Below, in pieces: positions 36,231 through 44,934 of a stretch of DNA of 64,000 nucleotides. Position 1 is the stretch's first letter; each line of letters starts with the position of its first letter. The stretch covers positions 1,240,001 through 1,304,000 of the forward strand of contig CBDAPQ010000005.1 in assembly GCA_965198485.1 (NCBI GenBank), read 5' to 3'. The notes under the pieces were generated by a model, which saw nothing but the letters and a program-made list of their open reading frames with translations, was not told where the DNA came from and did no database searches. This stretch comes from RH-AL1 sp965198485 (GTDB taxonomy: Bacteria > Pseudomonadota > Alphaproteobacteria > Rhizobiales > Beijerinckiaceae). The translations under genes and the position numbers were made by a program.

Positions 36231-39200
36231 TCATTCCGCCGCCCGCCTGTGCTCGAACTCCTCCGGCTCCTCGGCGGCTTCCAGCTCGGCGGTGACGCGG
36301 CCGAAGAAGCGAGCGCGGAGATTTTCGAGGGCGACGTAGATCACCGGTGTCGTGTAGAGCGTGATCAGCTGCGACAGGAGCAGGCCGCCGACGATCGAGA
36401 TGCCGAGCGGGTTGCGCAGCTCCGAGCCGGTGCCGGTGGCGAACGCCAGCGGCAGCGCGCCGAACAAGGCGGCCAGCGTCGTCATCATGATCGGGCGAAA
36501 GCGCAGCACCGAGGCCTGCACGATGGCGTCGTGCGGGCTCATGTGCTGCTCGCGCTCGGCCTCGAGCGCGAAGTCGATGATCATGATCGCGTTCTTCTTG
36601 ACGATGCCCATCAGCAGCACGATGCCGATGAGCGCGATCAGCGACAAGTCCATGCCGAAAAGCTTAAGCGCCAACAACGCGCCGACGCCGGCCGAGGGCA
36701 GCGTCGATAGGATGGTGATGGGGTGGATCGCGCTCTCGTAGAGCACGCCCAGCACGATGTAGATGGTGATGGCGGCGGCCAGGATCAGCCAGGGCTCGTT
36801 GGCAAGAGACGAGGCGAATTCCGCCGCGTCGCCGGCGAAGACGCCGGTGATCGAGTCCGGCATGCCGATGGTGCGGCTGGCCGTCTCGATCGCCTTGACC
36901 GCGTCGCCGAGCGCCTCGCCCTCCGGCACGTTGAACGAGATCGTCACCGCCGGGAACTGCTCGGTGTGCTGGACCGAGAGCGGCGCGGTGTCGTTCCTGA
37001 TGCCGGTGAAGGTCGAGAGCGGCACCTGCGCCGCGGTCGTCGACGACACGTAGAGGTGCTTGAGCGAATCGGCGTCGGCAAGGTAGCGCGGCTCGGCCTC
37101 GAGGATGACGCGATACTGGTTGGTCTGACCATAGATCGTCGAGACCTGGCGCTGGCCGAAGGCGTCGTAGAGCGTGTCGTTGACGGTCTGCACCGAGATG
37201 CCGAGCCGTCCCGCCAGCTCGCGATCAATGTTGACGTAGAGCCGCAAGCCGCCGTCCTGCGCCTCCGAGGTGACGTCGCGCAGGGCAGGCGACTTGCGCA
37301 TCTGCGCCACCAGCCTGTTCGACCAGTCCGACACTTCGGCGGTGTTGGTGCCGTTCAGCGTGTACTGGTACTGCGCGCGCGAGGATTGCGCGGTGATCTG
37401 GATGTCCTGAACGCTCTGGAACGCGGTGGTGATCTTGGGGATGTTTGCGAGCTTCTCCTGCAGCCGCGTGATCACCGCCTTGACGCCGGCGCGGCCGCTG
37501 TCGCGCGGCTTCAGCACGATAGAGAGGCGCCCGGCATTGGGCGTGGCGTTGACGGTGCCGACGCCGACCACCGAGGTGACGCCCTCGACGGCGGGATCGG
37601 TGCGGATGTCGTCGGCGACGCGCTGCTGCAGCTTCGACATCTCTTCGAAGGAGACGGAGGTGTCGGCGTCGGTGACGGCCGAGATCAGGCCGGTGTCCTG
37701 CGGCGGCAGGAAGCCCTTGGGGCTCTCGATGTAGAGCGCGATCGTCGCCGCCAGCGTACCGGCGGTGACGAGCAGCATCAGCGATTGGTGGCGCAACACC
37801 CATTCGAGGCTTCCGCGGTAGCGCAGGCTGAAGCCCTCGCCGATCTGCGCCAGCCGGCTCGGCGGCTTTGAAAGGTCCTCTCGGCGGTGGCGCAGCAGCT
37901 GCCCGCACATCATCGGCGTCAGCGTCAACGACACGATGGCCGAGGCGACGACGGCGAGCGTCAGGACCAACGCGAACTCGCGGAACATGCGGCCGACGAT
38001 GCCGGTCATGAACAGGAGCGGGATGAAGACGGCGATGAGCGAAACGGTGAGCGAGATCACGGTGAAGCCGATCTCGCGGGCGCCCGAGAGCGCCGCCTGC
38101 AGCGGCTTCTCTCCCATTTCAAGGTGGCGTACGATGTTCTCGATCATGACGATGGCATCGTCGACCACGAAGCCGGTGCCTATCGTCAGCGCCATCAGGC
38201 TCAGGTTGTCGAGGCTGAAGCCGCAGAAGTACATCGCGCCGAAGGTGGCGATGAGCGACAGCGGCAGCGCCACGCCGGCGATGATCGTCGCGCGGATCGA
38301 GCGAAGGAACACCAGAACCACCAGCGTCACCAGCACGACCGACAGCACCAGGGTGAACTGCACGTCGGTGATGGAGGCCTTGATGGTGCCGGTGCGGTCC
38401 GACACGATCGTCATGTCGATGCCGGCCGGCAGCGACGTCTTGAGCTTGGCGAGCTCGGCGCGCACGCGCTGCACGGTGGCCACGACGTTGGCGCCGGGCT
38501 GGCGCTGCACGTCGATGATGACGCCGGGCTGGCCCTGGTACCAGCCGGCGACGTGGGTGTTCTCGAGACCATCCACCACCTTGGCGATGTCGCTCATCAT
38601 AACCGGCGCGTTGTTGCGGTAGGTCACGACCACGTTCTTGTAGGCGGCTGCGGTATCGAGCTGGTCGTTGGCGCCGATCGCGTAGGCCTGCTTGGAGCCG
38701 TCGAGCGATCCCTTGGCGCCGTTGACGTTGGCGTTCGAAATGGCGTTGCGCAGGTCCTCCATGCCGATCCCGTAATCGGCGAGGCGCTGGAGATCCGCCT
38801 GCACGCGCACCGCCGGCTTGAGCCCGCCGAGAATGCCGACGTGGCCGACACCGCTGACTTCGGAGAGGCGCTGGCCAATCAGCGAATCGGCGAGGTCCGA
38901 CATTTCCCGGATCGTGTGCGTCCTGGAGGTCAGCGCCAGCTCGATCACCGCCGTGTCGGCCGGGTTCACCTTGGAATAAACCGGCGGGTAAGGCAGGTTC
39001 TTGGGCAGGGTCGAGGCGGCGGCGTTGATCGCCGCTTGTACGTCCTGTGACGCACCGTCGATGTCGCGATCGAGCGAGAATTGAAGCGTGACCTCGCTCA
39101 GCCCGAAGGCCGAGGAGGAGGTCATCGAGTTCAGCGACGGGATCTGGCCGAGCTGGCGCTCCAGCGGCGCGGTGACCAGCGCCGCCATTGTGTCGGGGTT

Positions 39201-39362
39201 GGCGCCCGGCAGCTGCGTCGTGACCTGGATCGTGGGAAAATCGACCTGCGGCAGCGCCGACACCGGCAGGAAGGAATAGCCCAGCACGCCCCCGAGCAGC
39301 ACCGCCACTGCGAGCAGGAACGTCGCGACCGGCCGCCTGATGAAGAGCGAGGATACGTTCAT
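36231..39362 (-). CDS. RND efflux permease (MdtB-like)
   Basis: A 1043-residue HAE1-type RND permease, the normal length for the family. It begins MNVSSLFIRRPVATFLLAVA, and the relay helix has GTGFVVDDAIVMIENIV. FRPIMMTTLAALFGALPLA and NPLGISIVGGLLLSQLITLYTTPV match MdtB/MdtC. E. coli MdtBC works as a mixed trimer and exports bile salts, novobiocin and other compounds, so the two permeases here probably do the same. The start overlaps the mdtA stop as ATGA. Confidence 0.95.
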   Translation of the reverse strand: MNVSSLFIRRPVATFLLAVAVLLGGVLGYSFLPVSALPQVDFPTIQVTTQLPGANPDTMAALVTAPLERQLGQIPSLNSMTSSSAFGLSEVTLQFSLDRDIDGASQDVQAAINAAASTLPKNLPYPPVYSKVNPADTAVIELALTSRTHTIREMSDLADSLIGQRLSEVSGVGHVGILGGLKPAVRVQADLQRLADYGIGMEDLRNAISNANVNGAKGSLDGSKQAYAIGANDQLDTAAAYKNVVVTYRNNAPVMMSDIAKVVDGLENTHVAGWYQGQPGVIIDVQRQPGANVVATVQRVRAELAKLKTSLPAGIDMTIVSDRTGTIKASITDVQFTLVLSVVLVTLVVLVFLRSIRATIIAGVALPLSLIATFGAMYFCGFSLDNLSLMALTIGTGFVVDDAIVMIENIVRHLEMGEKPLQAALSGAREIGFTVISLTVSLIAVFIPLLFMTGIVGRMFREFALVLTLAVVASAIVSLTLTPMMCGQLLRHRREDLSKPPSRLAQIGEGFSLRYRGSLEWVLRHQSLMLLVTAGTLAATIALYIESPKGFLPPQDTGLISAVTDADTSVSFEEMSKLQQRVADDIRTDPAVEGVTSVVGVGTVNATPNAGRLSIVLKPRDSGRAGVKAVITRLQEKLANIPKITTAFQSVQDIQITAQSSRAQYQYTLNGTNTAEVSDWSNRLVAQMRKSPALRDVTSEAQDGGLRLYVNIDRELAGRLGISVQTVNDTLYDAFGQRQVSTIYGQTNQYRVILEAEPRYLADADSLKHLYVSSTTAAQVPLSTFTGIRNDTAPLSVQHTEQFPAVTISFNVPEGEALGDAVKAIETASRTIGMPDSITGVFAGDAAEFASSLANEPWLILAAAITIYIVLGVLYESAIHPITILSTLPSAGVGALLALKLFGMDLSLIALIGIVLLMGIVKKNAIMIIDFALEAEREQHMSPHDAIVQASVLRFRPIMMTTLAALFGALPLAFATGTGSELRNPLGISIVGGLLLSQLITLYTTPVIYVALENLRARFFGRVTAELEAAEEPEEFEHRRAAE

Positions 39363-40654
39363 TCGCCAGCGCGGCTCTGGCGCTGACCGCCGTGTCGGCG
39401 CGGGCTGCGCGGCGGACCGGCTGTGGTATCGGTCGGCGGCGACACGCCGCCCTGATGGATGCCGACGGAGCCCTTGTCCTTGTCGGCCTCGGCCTGGTCG
39501 ACCGACGGCTGCACCTTCGCCCCGTCCGTCAGTTTGGCGAAGCCCGAGGTGATCAGCGTCTCGCCGGCCTTGAGACCGCTCGTCACCACGGCCTCGTTAT
39601 CGTCCTGCTGGCCGATCGAGACCTGCACCATCTTGGCCTTGTCATCGGCCACGGTGAACACGAACGGTCCCTTGGGGCCGCGCTGCAGCGCGGCGACGGG
39701 AATGACGATCGCGTCCTTCAGCGTCTGCACCTTGAGGCGCACGTTGGTGAAGATGCCGGGCCAGAGCTGCAGCTGCTTGTTGTCGAAATTGGCCTTGAGC
39801 TTCACCGTCCCGGTGGTCGCGTCGATGGTGTTGTTCACCACGGCGAGCACGCCGTGGTCGACGACATCGCGCCCGTTGGGATCGAGCGCCTGGACGTCGA
39901 GCTGGTTCAGCAGCGAGGCCTTGTTGATGCGCGGCAGCTCCTGCTGCGGCACGTTGAAGATGATGCTGATCGGCTGGATCTGCGACACGGTGACGATGCC
40001 CGTCGTGTCGGTGGCATGGAGCAGGTTGCCGACGTCGACGTTGCGGATGCCGGTAAGCCCGGTGATTGGAGAGGTAATGTTGGTGTAGCTCAGCGTGGTG
40101 CGGGCGCTGTCGATCATCGCCTGGTCGATGGCGATCTGCGCCTTGGTCTGCGCCACGGTGGCGACCTGGGTGTCGTATTGCTGCTGCGTCACCGCCTTGG
40201 TGGCGGAGAGCTGCTTGTAGCGCTCGAGGTCGCGCAGGTTGTTGGCGAGCGTCGCCTCGTCGAGCTGCTTCTTGGCGACATCGGAATCGAGCGTCGCCTG
40301 GTAGAGCCGCGGATCGATCGTGGCGATCGTGTCGCCGGCCTTGACCTTCTGGCCCTCGGTGAAGTTCAGGCTCATCAGCGTGCCGTCGACCTGGGTGCGG
40401 ATCAGCACCGAGTTCAGCGCCTGGCCGGTGCCGACGCCCTCGACGTAGACTGGAACGTCGGCCTGTCGCGAAGGCGCAGTCAGCACCGGCGTCGGGCCGT
40501 TATCACCACCATGCTTGCCGCGGCCGTGGCCGCCGGCCGCGGTCTTGTCGTCCCTGGGCTTGTTCAGCAGGCTCGTCGTCAGGAACGGTGTCGCGATCAC
40601 GACGATCATGGCCAGTCCGGCAATCCAGGCGACGAAGCGCCACAACCTCTTCAC
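39359..40654 (-). CDS. RND efflux periplasmic adaptor (MdtA-like)
   Basis: A 431-residue membrane fusion protein that links the permeases to an outer-membrane channel. It has an N-terminal membrane anchor (LWRFVAWIAGLAMIVVIATP) without a lipobox. The lipoyl half-motif TQVDGTLMSLNFTEGQKVKAGDTIATIDPRLY, a hairpin with LRDLERYKQLSATKAVTQQQYDTQ, and the beta-barrel SPITGLTGIRNVDVGNLL all match MdtA. The C-terminus is an extra Gly/Pro-rich tail. It is the first gene of the operon; the 200 bases upstream share space with the FitA-like antitoxin gene. Confidence 0.94.
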   Translation of the reverse strand: MKRLWRFVAWIAGLAMIVVIATPFLTTSLLNKPRDDKTAAGGHGRGKHGGDNGPTPVLTAPSRQADVPVYVEGVGTGQALNSVLIRTQVDGTLMSLNFTEGQKVKAGDTIATIDPRLYQATLDSDVAKKQLDEATLANNLRDLERYKQLSATKAVTQQQYDTQVATVAQTKAQIAIDQAMIDSARTTLSYTNITSPITGLTGIRNVDVGNLLHATDTTGIVTVSQIQPISIIFNVPQQELPRINKASLLNQLDVQALDPNGRDVVDHGVLAVVNNTIDATTGTVKLKANFDNKQLQLWPGIFTNVRLKVQTLKDAIVIPVAALQRGPKGPFVFTVADDKAKMVQVSIGQQDDNEAVVTSGLKAGETLITSGFAKLTDGAKVQPSVDQAEADKDKGSVGIHQGGVSPPTDTTAGPPRSPRRHGGQRQSRAGE

Positions 40655-40862
40655 GACGGCTCATCCCCGTTCGATACAAGCGCCCGCGGCGTCGCACGTG
40701 TCCCGAGGCTGCGGCCAAGATCCGCGTAGACAGCGTCACGCGCAGCAGCATCTCTTAGGTTTAAGATACTTTATGCTCCCAATGCAGCAAAGTTGCGTCG
40801 CGACGCAGGCCGCGCGGCCGATAGCTGCGGATCTCGACGCGCGCTCGCAAGGAGGGAGCCGG

Positions 40863-41060
40863 TCAACTCTTGTTGTAGGGCCGACGAGTGCGCGCGGAGA
40901 ACCGCCGAGCGATGCGCGTGCCCGATCCCTCCGGGTGCTCGCCTTCGTCTTTCAGGACGTCGCGCACTTCCGCTTCCATGCTCTGCCCGTGGCGGGTCGC
41001 CCGCGCCTGGAGGCGCTGCTTCACCTCCTCTTCGAGACCTCTCACGAGGAGCCTTGTCAC
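40863..41060 (-). CDS. Orphan FitA-like ribbon-helix-helix antitoxin
   Basis: A 65-residue frame containing VTRLLVRGLEEEVKQRLQARATRHGQSMEAEVRDVLKDE, the DNA-binding fold of FitA/VapB antitoxins, which bind both an operator and a PIN-domain RNase. It begins with a GTG; the ribosome site (GGAG) is very close. The usual FitB/VapC toxin should follow within a few bases, but the 208 bases after it (to mdtA) contain no PIN domain. The C-terminal tail, basic and disordered, does not look like a normal toxin-binding tail. It is probably an orphan or remnant. Confidence 0.55.
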   Translation of the reverse strand: MTRLLVRGLEEEVKQRLQARATRHGQSMEAEVRDVLKDEGEHPEGSGTRIARRFSARTRRPYNKS

Positions 41061-41457
41061 GTCTCCGGCGACTGCCCCTGTACGCCGGGTTCGCCCTGTG
41101 TCATACGCCGGGGCGGGCTCCGGCCCACGCATCGCCGGTGGCATGGGGCTGCCGGTTCCCACCGAGGGCGACATTTCGTTTCGCCCGCACCTGCGCAACC
41201 GCAGGGGTTTCATAGAAGCCGCTTCGGCAGGATCGCCGGGCGCTGTCGCGTTTCCGGTACCTCGAGCCAAGAGCCGCCCGGCGGTCTCGGGCCCGAGGCG
41301 GGACCATCGGTCCCCAAGGCACTCGCCCCTCCGCGCCCTGCGAGATTATCTCGTCCCGGCGATGTCTGAGCGGCGAAGCTCGTTCCGACAGCTCCTCGCA
41401 ATCTTGTTGTGGCGACCGACCACCCCCTCGCGGGCTGCGCGTCAGAGAAAGACACGC
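41061..41457. other. Leader region upstream of pnp
   Basis: No gene is apparent in these 397 bases. The pnp frame stays open through it, but the sequence is not PNPase-like, and the true start is at 41458. It should contain the pnp promoter and the operator region of the antitoxin-like gene. I see no clear hairpin or promoter to report. Confidence 0.35.
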
Positions 41458-43593
41458 ATGTTCGACATTCACCGTGAAGTCATCGACTGGGCCGGGCGCA
41501 AGCTCGTGCTCGAGACCGGCAAGATCGCCCGCCAGGCCGACGGCGCCGTGCTCGCCTCCTACGGCGAGACCACCGTGCTCGCCACCGTCGTGGGCCTGAA
41601 ATCGCCCAAGCCCGGCCAGGACTTCTTTCCGCTCACCGTCAACTACCAGGAGAAGGCCTTCGCCGCCGGCCGCATCCCCGGCGGCTATTTTAAGCGCGAG
41701 GGGCGCCCCTCCGAGAAGGAGACGCTGGTCTCCCGCCTGATCGACCGCCCGATCCGGCCCTTGTTCCCCGAGGGCTACCGCAACGACACTCAGGTCGTGG
41801 TCACCGTGCTGGCGCATGACCTCGAGAACGATCCCGACATCCTCGCCATGGTCGCCACGTCGGCGGCGCTCACGCTCTCGGGCATCCCCTTCATGGGCCC
41901 GATCGGCGCCGCCCGCGTCGGCATGGTCGGCGGCGAGCTGAAACTCAACCCCAACATCGACGAGATCAAGGAAAGCGCGCTCGACCTCGTCGTCGCCGGC
42001 ACCGGCGACGCCGTGCTGATGGTCGAGTCCGAGGCGAAGGAGCTGTCGGAAGACGTCATGCTCAAGGCCGTCATGATGGGCCACGCCGGCTTCCAGCCGG
42101 TGATCGAGGCCATCATCCGCCTCGCCGAGAAGGCCGCCAAGGAGCCGCGCGATTTCGAGCCGGCCGACAATGACGCCGTCGAGAAGGCCGTCGCCGAGGT
42201 CGCCGAGCACGACCTGCGCGACGCCTACAAGATCACCGCCAAGGCCGAGCGCTACAAGGCCGTCGACGTCGTGAAGACCAAGGTCAACACCGCGCTCCAC
42301 GCCGAGGGCTACGAGCCGAAGTTCACCAAGGAGCAGATCGGCGGCGCCTTCCACGACCTGCAGGCCAAGGTGGTGCGCAACACCATCCTCGACGAAGGCG
42401 TCCGCATCGACGGCCGCGACGTCAAGACGGTGCGCCCGATCGTCAGCGAGGCCGGCTTCCTGCCCCGCGCCCACGGCTCGGCCCTGTTCACCCGCGGCGA
42501 AACGCAGGCCATGGTCGTCGCGACCTTGGGCACCGGCGAGGACGAGCAGTTCATCGACAGCCTGGAAGGCACCTACAAGGAGCGCTTCCTGCTGCACTAC
42601 AACTTTCCTCCCTACAGCGTCGGCGAGACCGGCCGGATGGGTTCGCCCGGCCGCCGCGAGATCGGTCACGGCAAGCTCGCCTGGCGCGCCATCCGCCCGA
42701 TGCTGCCGACTCCCGCCGAGTTCCCCTACACGATCCGCGTCGTGTCGGAGATCACCGAGTCGAACGGCTCCTCCTCCATGGCCACGGTGTGCGGCGCCTC
42801 GCTCGCGCTGATGGACGCCGGCGTGCCGCTGAAGCGGCCCACCGCCGGCATCGCCATGGGCCTCATCCTGGAAGGCGAGCGCTTCGCCGTGCTCTCCGAC
42901 ATCCTGGGCGACGAGGACCATCTCGGCGACATGGACTTCAAGGTGGCCGGCACGGAGGAGGGCATCACCTCGCTCCAGATGGACATCAAGATCGCCGGCA
43001 TCACCGAGGAGATCATGCGCGTGGCCCTGGCCCAGGCCAAGGACGGGCGCATCCACATCCTCGGCGAGATGGCCAAGGCGCTCACCGGCGCCCGCGCCGA
43101 GCTGGGCGAGTTCGCCCCGCGCATCGAGACGCTGAAGATCCCCACCGACAAGATCCGCGAGGTGATCGGCACCGGCGGCAAGGTCATCCGCGAGATCGTC
43201 GAGAAGACCGGCGCCAAGGTCAACATCGAGGACGACGGCACCGTGAAGGTCGCCTCTTCCGACGGCAACGCGATCAAGGCGGCCATCGCCTGGATCAAGT
43301 CGATCGCCACCGACCCCGAGGTCGGCCAGATCTATGAGGGCACGGTCGTCAAGGTCGTCGACTTCGGCGCCTTTGTGAACTTCTACGGCAGCAAGGACGG
43401 CTTGGTCCACGTCTCCCAGCTCGCCAAGGGCCGCGTGAACAAGCCCTCCGACGTCGTCAAGGAAGGCCAGAAGGTGAAGGTCAAGCTGATGGGCTTCGAC
43501 GACCGTGGCAAGGTGAGGTTGTCCATGCGGGTGGTGGACCAGGAGACGGGGGCCGACCTCGAAGGCAAGGAAGAGACGGCGGCGGCGGAGTAG
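41458..43593 (+). CDS. pnp: Polyribonucleotide nucleotidyltransferase (PNPase)
   Basis: A 711-residue phosphorolytic 3'-5' exoribonuclease acting in mRNA decay and as part of the degradosome. It has two RNase PH domains: the first with DGAVLASYGETTVLATVVG and FFPLTVNYQEKAFAAGRIPGGYFKREGRPSEKETL, the second with HGSALFTRGETQAMVVATLGT and MGSPGRREIGHGKLAWRA. An all-helical domain lies between them. A KH domain (about 560-590, IREVIGTGGKVIREIVEKTG) and an S1 domain (about 620-690) end the protein. The start is the ATG at 41458, after GAGAAAG. In most proteobacteria rpsO lies just upstream; it does not here. Confidence 0.98.
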   Translation: MFDIHREVIDWAGRKLVLETGKIARQADGAVLASYGETTVLATVVGLKSPKPGQDFFPLTVNYQEKAFAAGRIPGGYFKREGRPSEKETLVSRLIDRPIRPLFPEGYRNDTQVVVTVLAHDLENDPDILAMVATSAALTLSGIPFMGPIGAARVGMVGGELKLNPNIDEIKESALDLVVAGTGDAVLMVESEAKELSEDVMLKAVMMGHAGFQPVIEAIIRLAEKAAKEPRDFEPADNDAVEKAVAEVAEHDLRDAYKITAKAERYKAVDVVKTKVNTALHAEGYEPKFTKEQIGGAFHDLQAKVVRNTILDEGVRIDGRDVKTVRPIVSEAGFLPRAHGSALFTRGETQAMVVATLGTGEDEQFIDSLEGTYKERFLLHYNFPPYSVGETGRMGSPGRREIGHGKLAWRAIRPMLPTPAEFPYTIRVVSEITESNGSSSMATVCGASLALMDAGVPLKRPTAGIAMGLILEGERFAVLSDILGDEDHLGDMDFKVAGTEEGITSLQMDIKIAGITEEIMRVALAQAKDGRIHILGEMAKALTGARAELGEFAPRIETLKIPTDKIREVIGTGGKVIREIVEKTGAKVNIEDDGTVKVASSDGNAIKAAIAWIKSIATDPEVGQIYEGTVVKVVDFGAFVNFYGSKDGLVHVSQLAKGRVNKPSDVVKEGQKVKVKLMGFDDRGKVRLSMRVVDQETGADLEGKEETAAAE

Positions 43594-43607
43594 GCGTAGC
43601 CGTCAGT

Positions 43608-43643
43608 AAATCGTGGGCGGCAACGTCCGCTCACGATTTATTT
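43608..43643 (+). terminator. Intrinsic terminator after pnp
   Basis: AAATCGTG-GGCGG (43608-43620) pairs with CCGCTCACGATTT (43627-43639) and is followed by ATTTA. It lies 15 bases after the pnp stop. Confidence 0.75.
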
Positions 43644-43673
43644 ACACTCTGATCTTAGCAATTCTAGCTTAAA

Positions 43674-44162
43674 ATGCTCGGTTCATGGATTGTCACAGTA
43701 GCCTTCGTGGATTTCTCCTTCTCTTTTGGTTTTAGTCGGCGCGTGCCTCGTAGCTGGTGGTACTTTCTGGTCAGCCCAGCGGCAAGGCGCTCTCAATCGA
43801 CAGATTATCGAGCTTCAAGGTAGCAGCATGATCTGCTTAAAGGCCTAGGTGGTTGTAAGAAGTCATGTCGACGCTTCTATGATTACCGAGGCTCAACGTG
43901 CCGAAGCTATAAAATATATCATGCACCCAGAACATGTTGAATTAGGCAATATTCTGCTGGACTTAAGGATACGTCGCTCAAACTGTCTCCAGGCTACTAT
44001 CAAATAGATATCAGGGCCCGAGATGCGCGATTGACGGAGATGCTACTTTTTAGTCCGAAGCCTGGATCGAATCCTGACTTCGAAATGAGCTATGTATTAG
44101 CTGTATTTGGTGGCAAGGTGCTTGAGAAGTACACCAGCCTGGGAGCTCCTGGTACCTACTAA
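43674..44162 (+). pseudogene. Decayed AT-richer gene for a small exported/lipoprotein-like protein
   Basis: This stretch is clearly richer in A and T than its surroundings. One frame (codons in register with 43741) reads LVLVGACLVAGGTFWSAQRQ, then LNRQIIELQGSS, is broken by a TAG at 43846, and continues MITEAQRAEAIKYIMHPEHVE. A second frame continues GLKDTSLKLSPGYYQIDIRA and MSYVLAVFGGKVLEKYTSLG to a TAA at 44160. LVGAC resembles a lipobox. The pieces would give one protein of about 150 residues with an in-frame stop and at least one frameshift, plus a third frame for the start (MDCHSSLRGF). I do not recognise the family. Composition suggests a transferred gene that has decayed. Confidence 0.5.
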
Positions 44163-44316
44163 GAAACCAGAAAGGTCGTCTCGAACCACGAGGCGGCCAC
44201 CGCGATGTCGCCTACCGAAGCCCTCTTGGTTCGAGACGCGCCTGCGGTGATCCTCACCATAAGAGGGTGGGTGCGAGCGGGAGGACGCCGAAAGGCGGCC
44301 GTGCTAGCCTGCCGGT

Positions 44317-44670
44317 ATGCAGCTGGCTGACGCGCAAACCGAATTTCCGCCGGGCGAGATCACGTTCGAGATGTCCAGCCTGTCGCCGCGCGAGACAGGC
44401 TTGGATTTCGCCGTCTTCGTCTCGCCGCAGGTGGCGTCCCACGCCGCGCGCATCAAGGTCACGCTGCCGCCGTGGGGATCGAAGCCGGAGGCCGTCTACA
44501 CCCTCTCGCCGTTCGGCCTCGTCGCCGGCGAGCCCTGGCTCTCGAAGCACCAGGAGGACCGGCTTCGCCTCTGGGTCGACGCCAACCTGGCCGTCCTGCT
44601 CGCCTACTGGGACGGTGAGATCCTCTACGATGAGGACCTGCGAGCGCGGCTGGTTCTGATCCCGCGTTGA
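44317..44670 (+). CDS. Small hypothetical protein
   Basis: A 117-residue soluble protein with no signal peptide or membrane segment. It contains DFAVFVSPQVASHAARIKVTL, SPFGLVAGEPWLSKHQEDRLRLWVDANLAVLLAYWDGEI and a terminal RARLVLIPR. An alternative ATG at 44374 would remove 19 residues. It lies between the decayed gene and the P4-type helicase; codon use is like the core genes. No family recognised. Confidence 0.55.
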   Translation: MQLADAQTEFPPGEITFEMSSLSPRETGLDFAVFVSPQVASHAARIKVTLPPWGSKPEAVYTLSPFGLVAGEPWLSKHQEDRLRLWVDANLAVLLAYWDGEILYDEDLRARLVLIPR

Positions 44671-44934
44671 AGCGCGCCACAGTCGAGCGCCTGCGTTTCC
44701 GTCGTTGCGAACCGAAGGCCAGCAACCCAGGGCCGACGAGCGAGACGACACGGGTCGTTTCGCTCCGTTCGCGATGACGGAACGCGCGGCCCGACGCCCG
44801 TCGGGACCACGGCAATCGGCGCATGTCGAAGGCGATGGGCACTCCGTGCGAGGAAAAACCTGTACGATCACCGCTTTCCGGTACTCTTGCCTTATCCGAT
44901 CGCTTTCTCCTAAGTTCGGTATCTCAACCGGAAC

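Noticed and set aside
40888..41457. 190-residue N-terminal extension of PNPase
   Set aside because: PNPase family members start at MFDIHREV; the extension is Arg/Pro-rich and antisense to the FitA-like gene.
44267..44659. 130-residue frame overlapping the small hypothetical gene at 44317
   Set aside because: Arg/Ser/Pro-rich shadow of the better frame, which has balanced composition.
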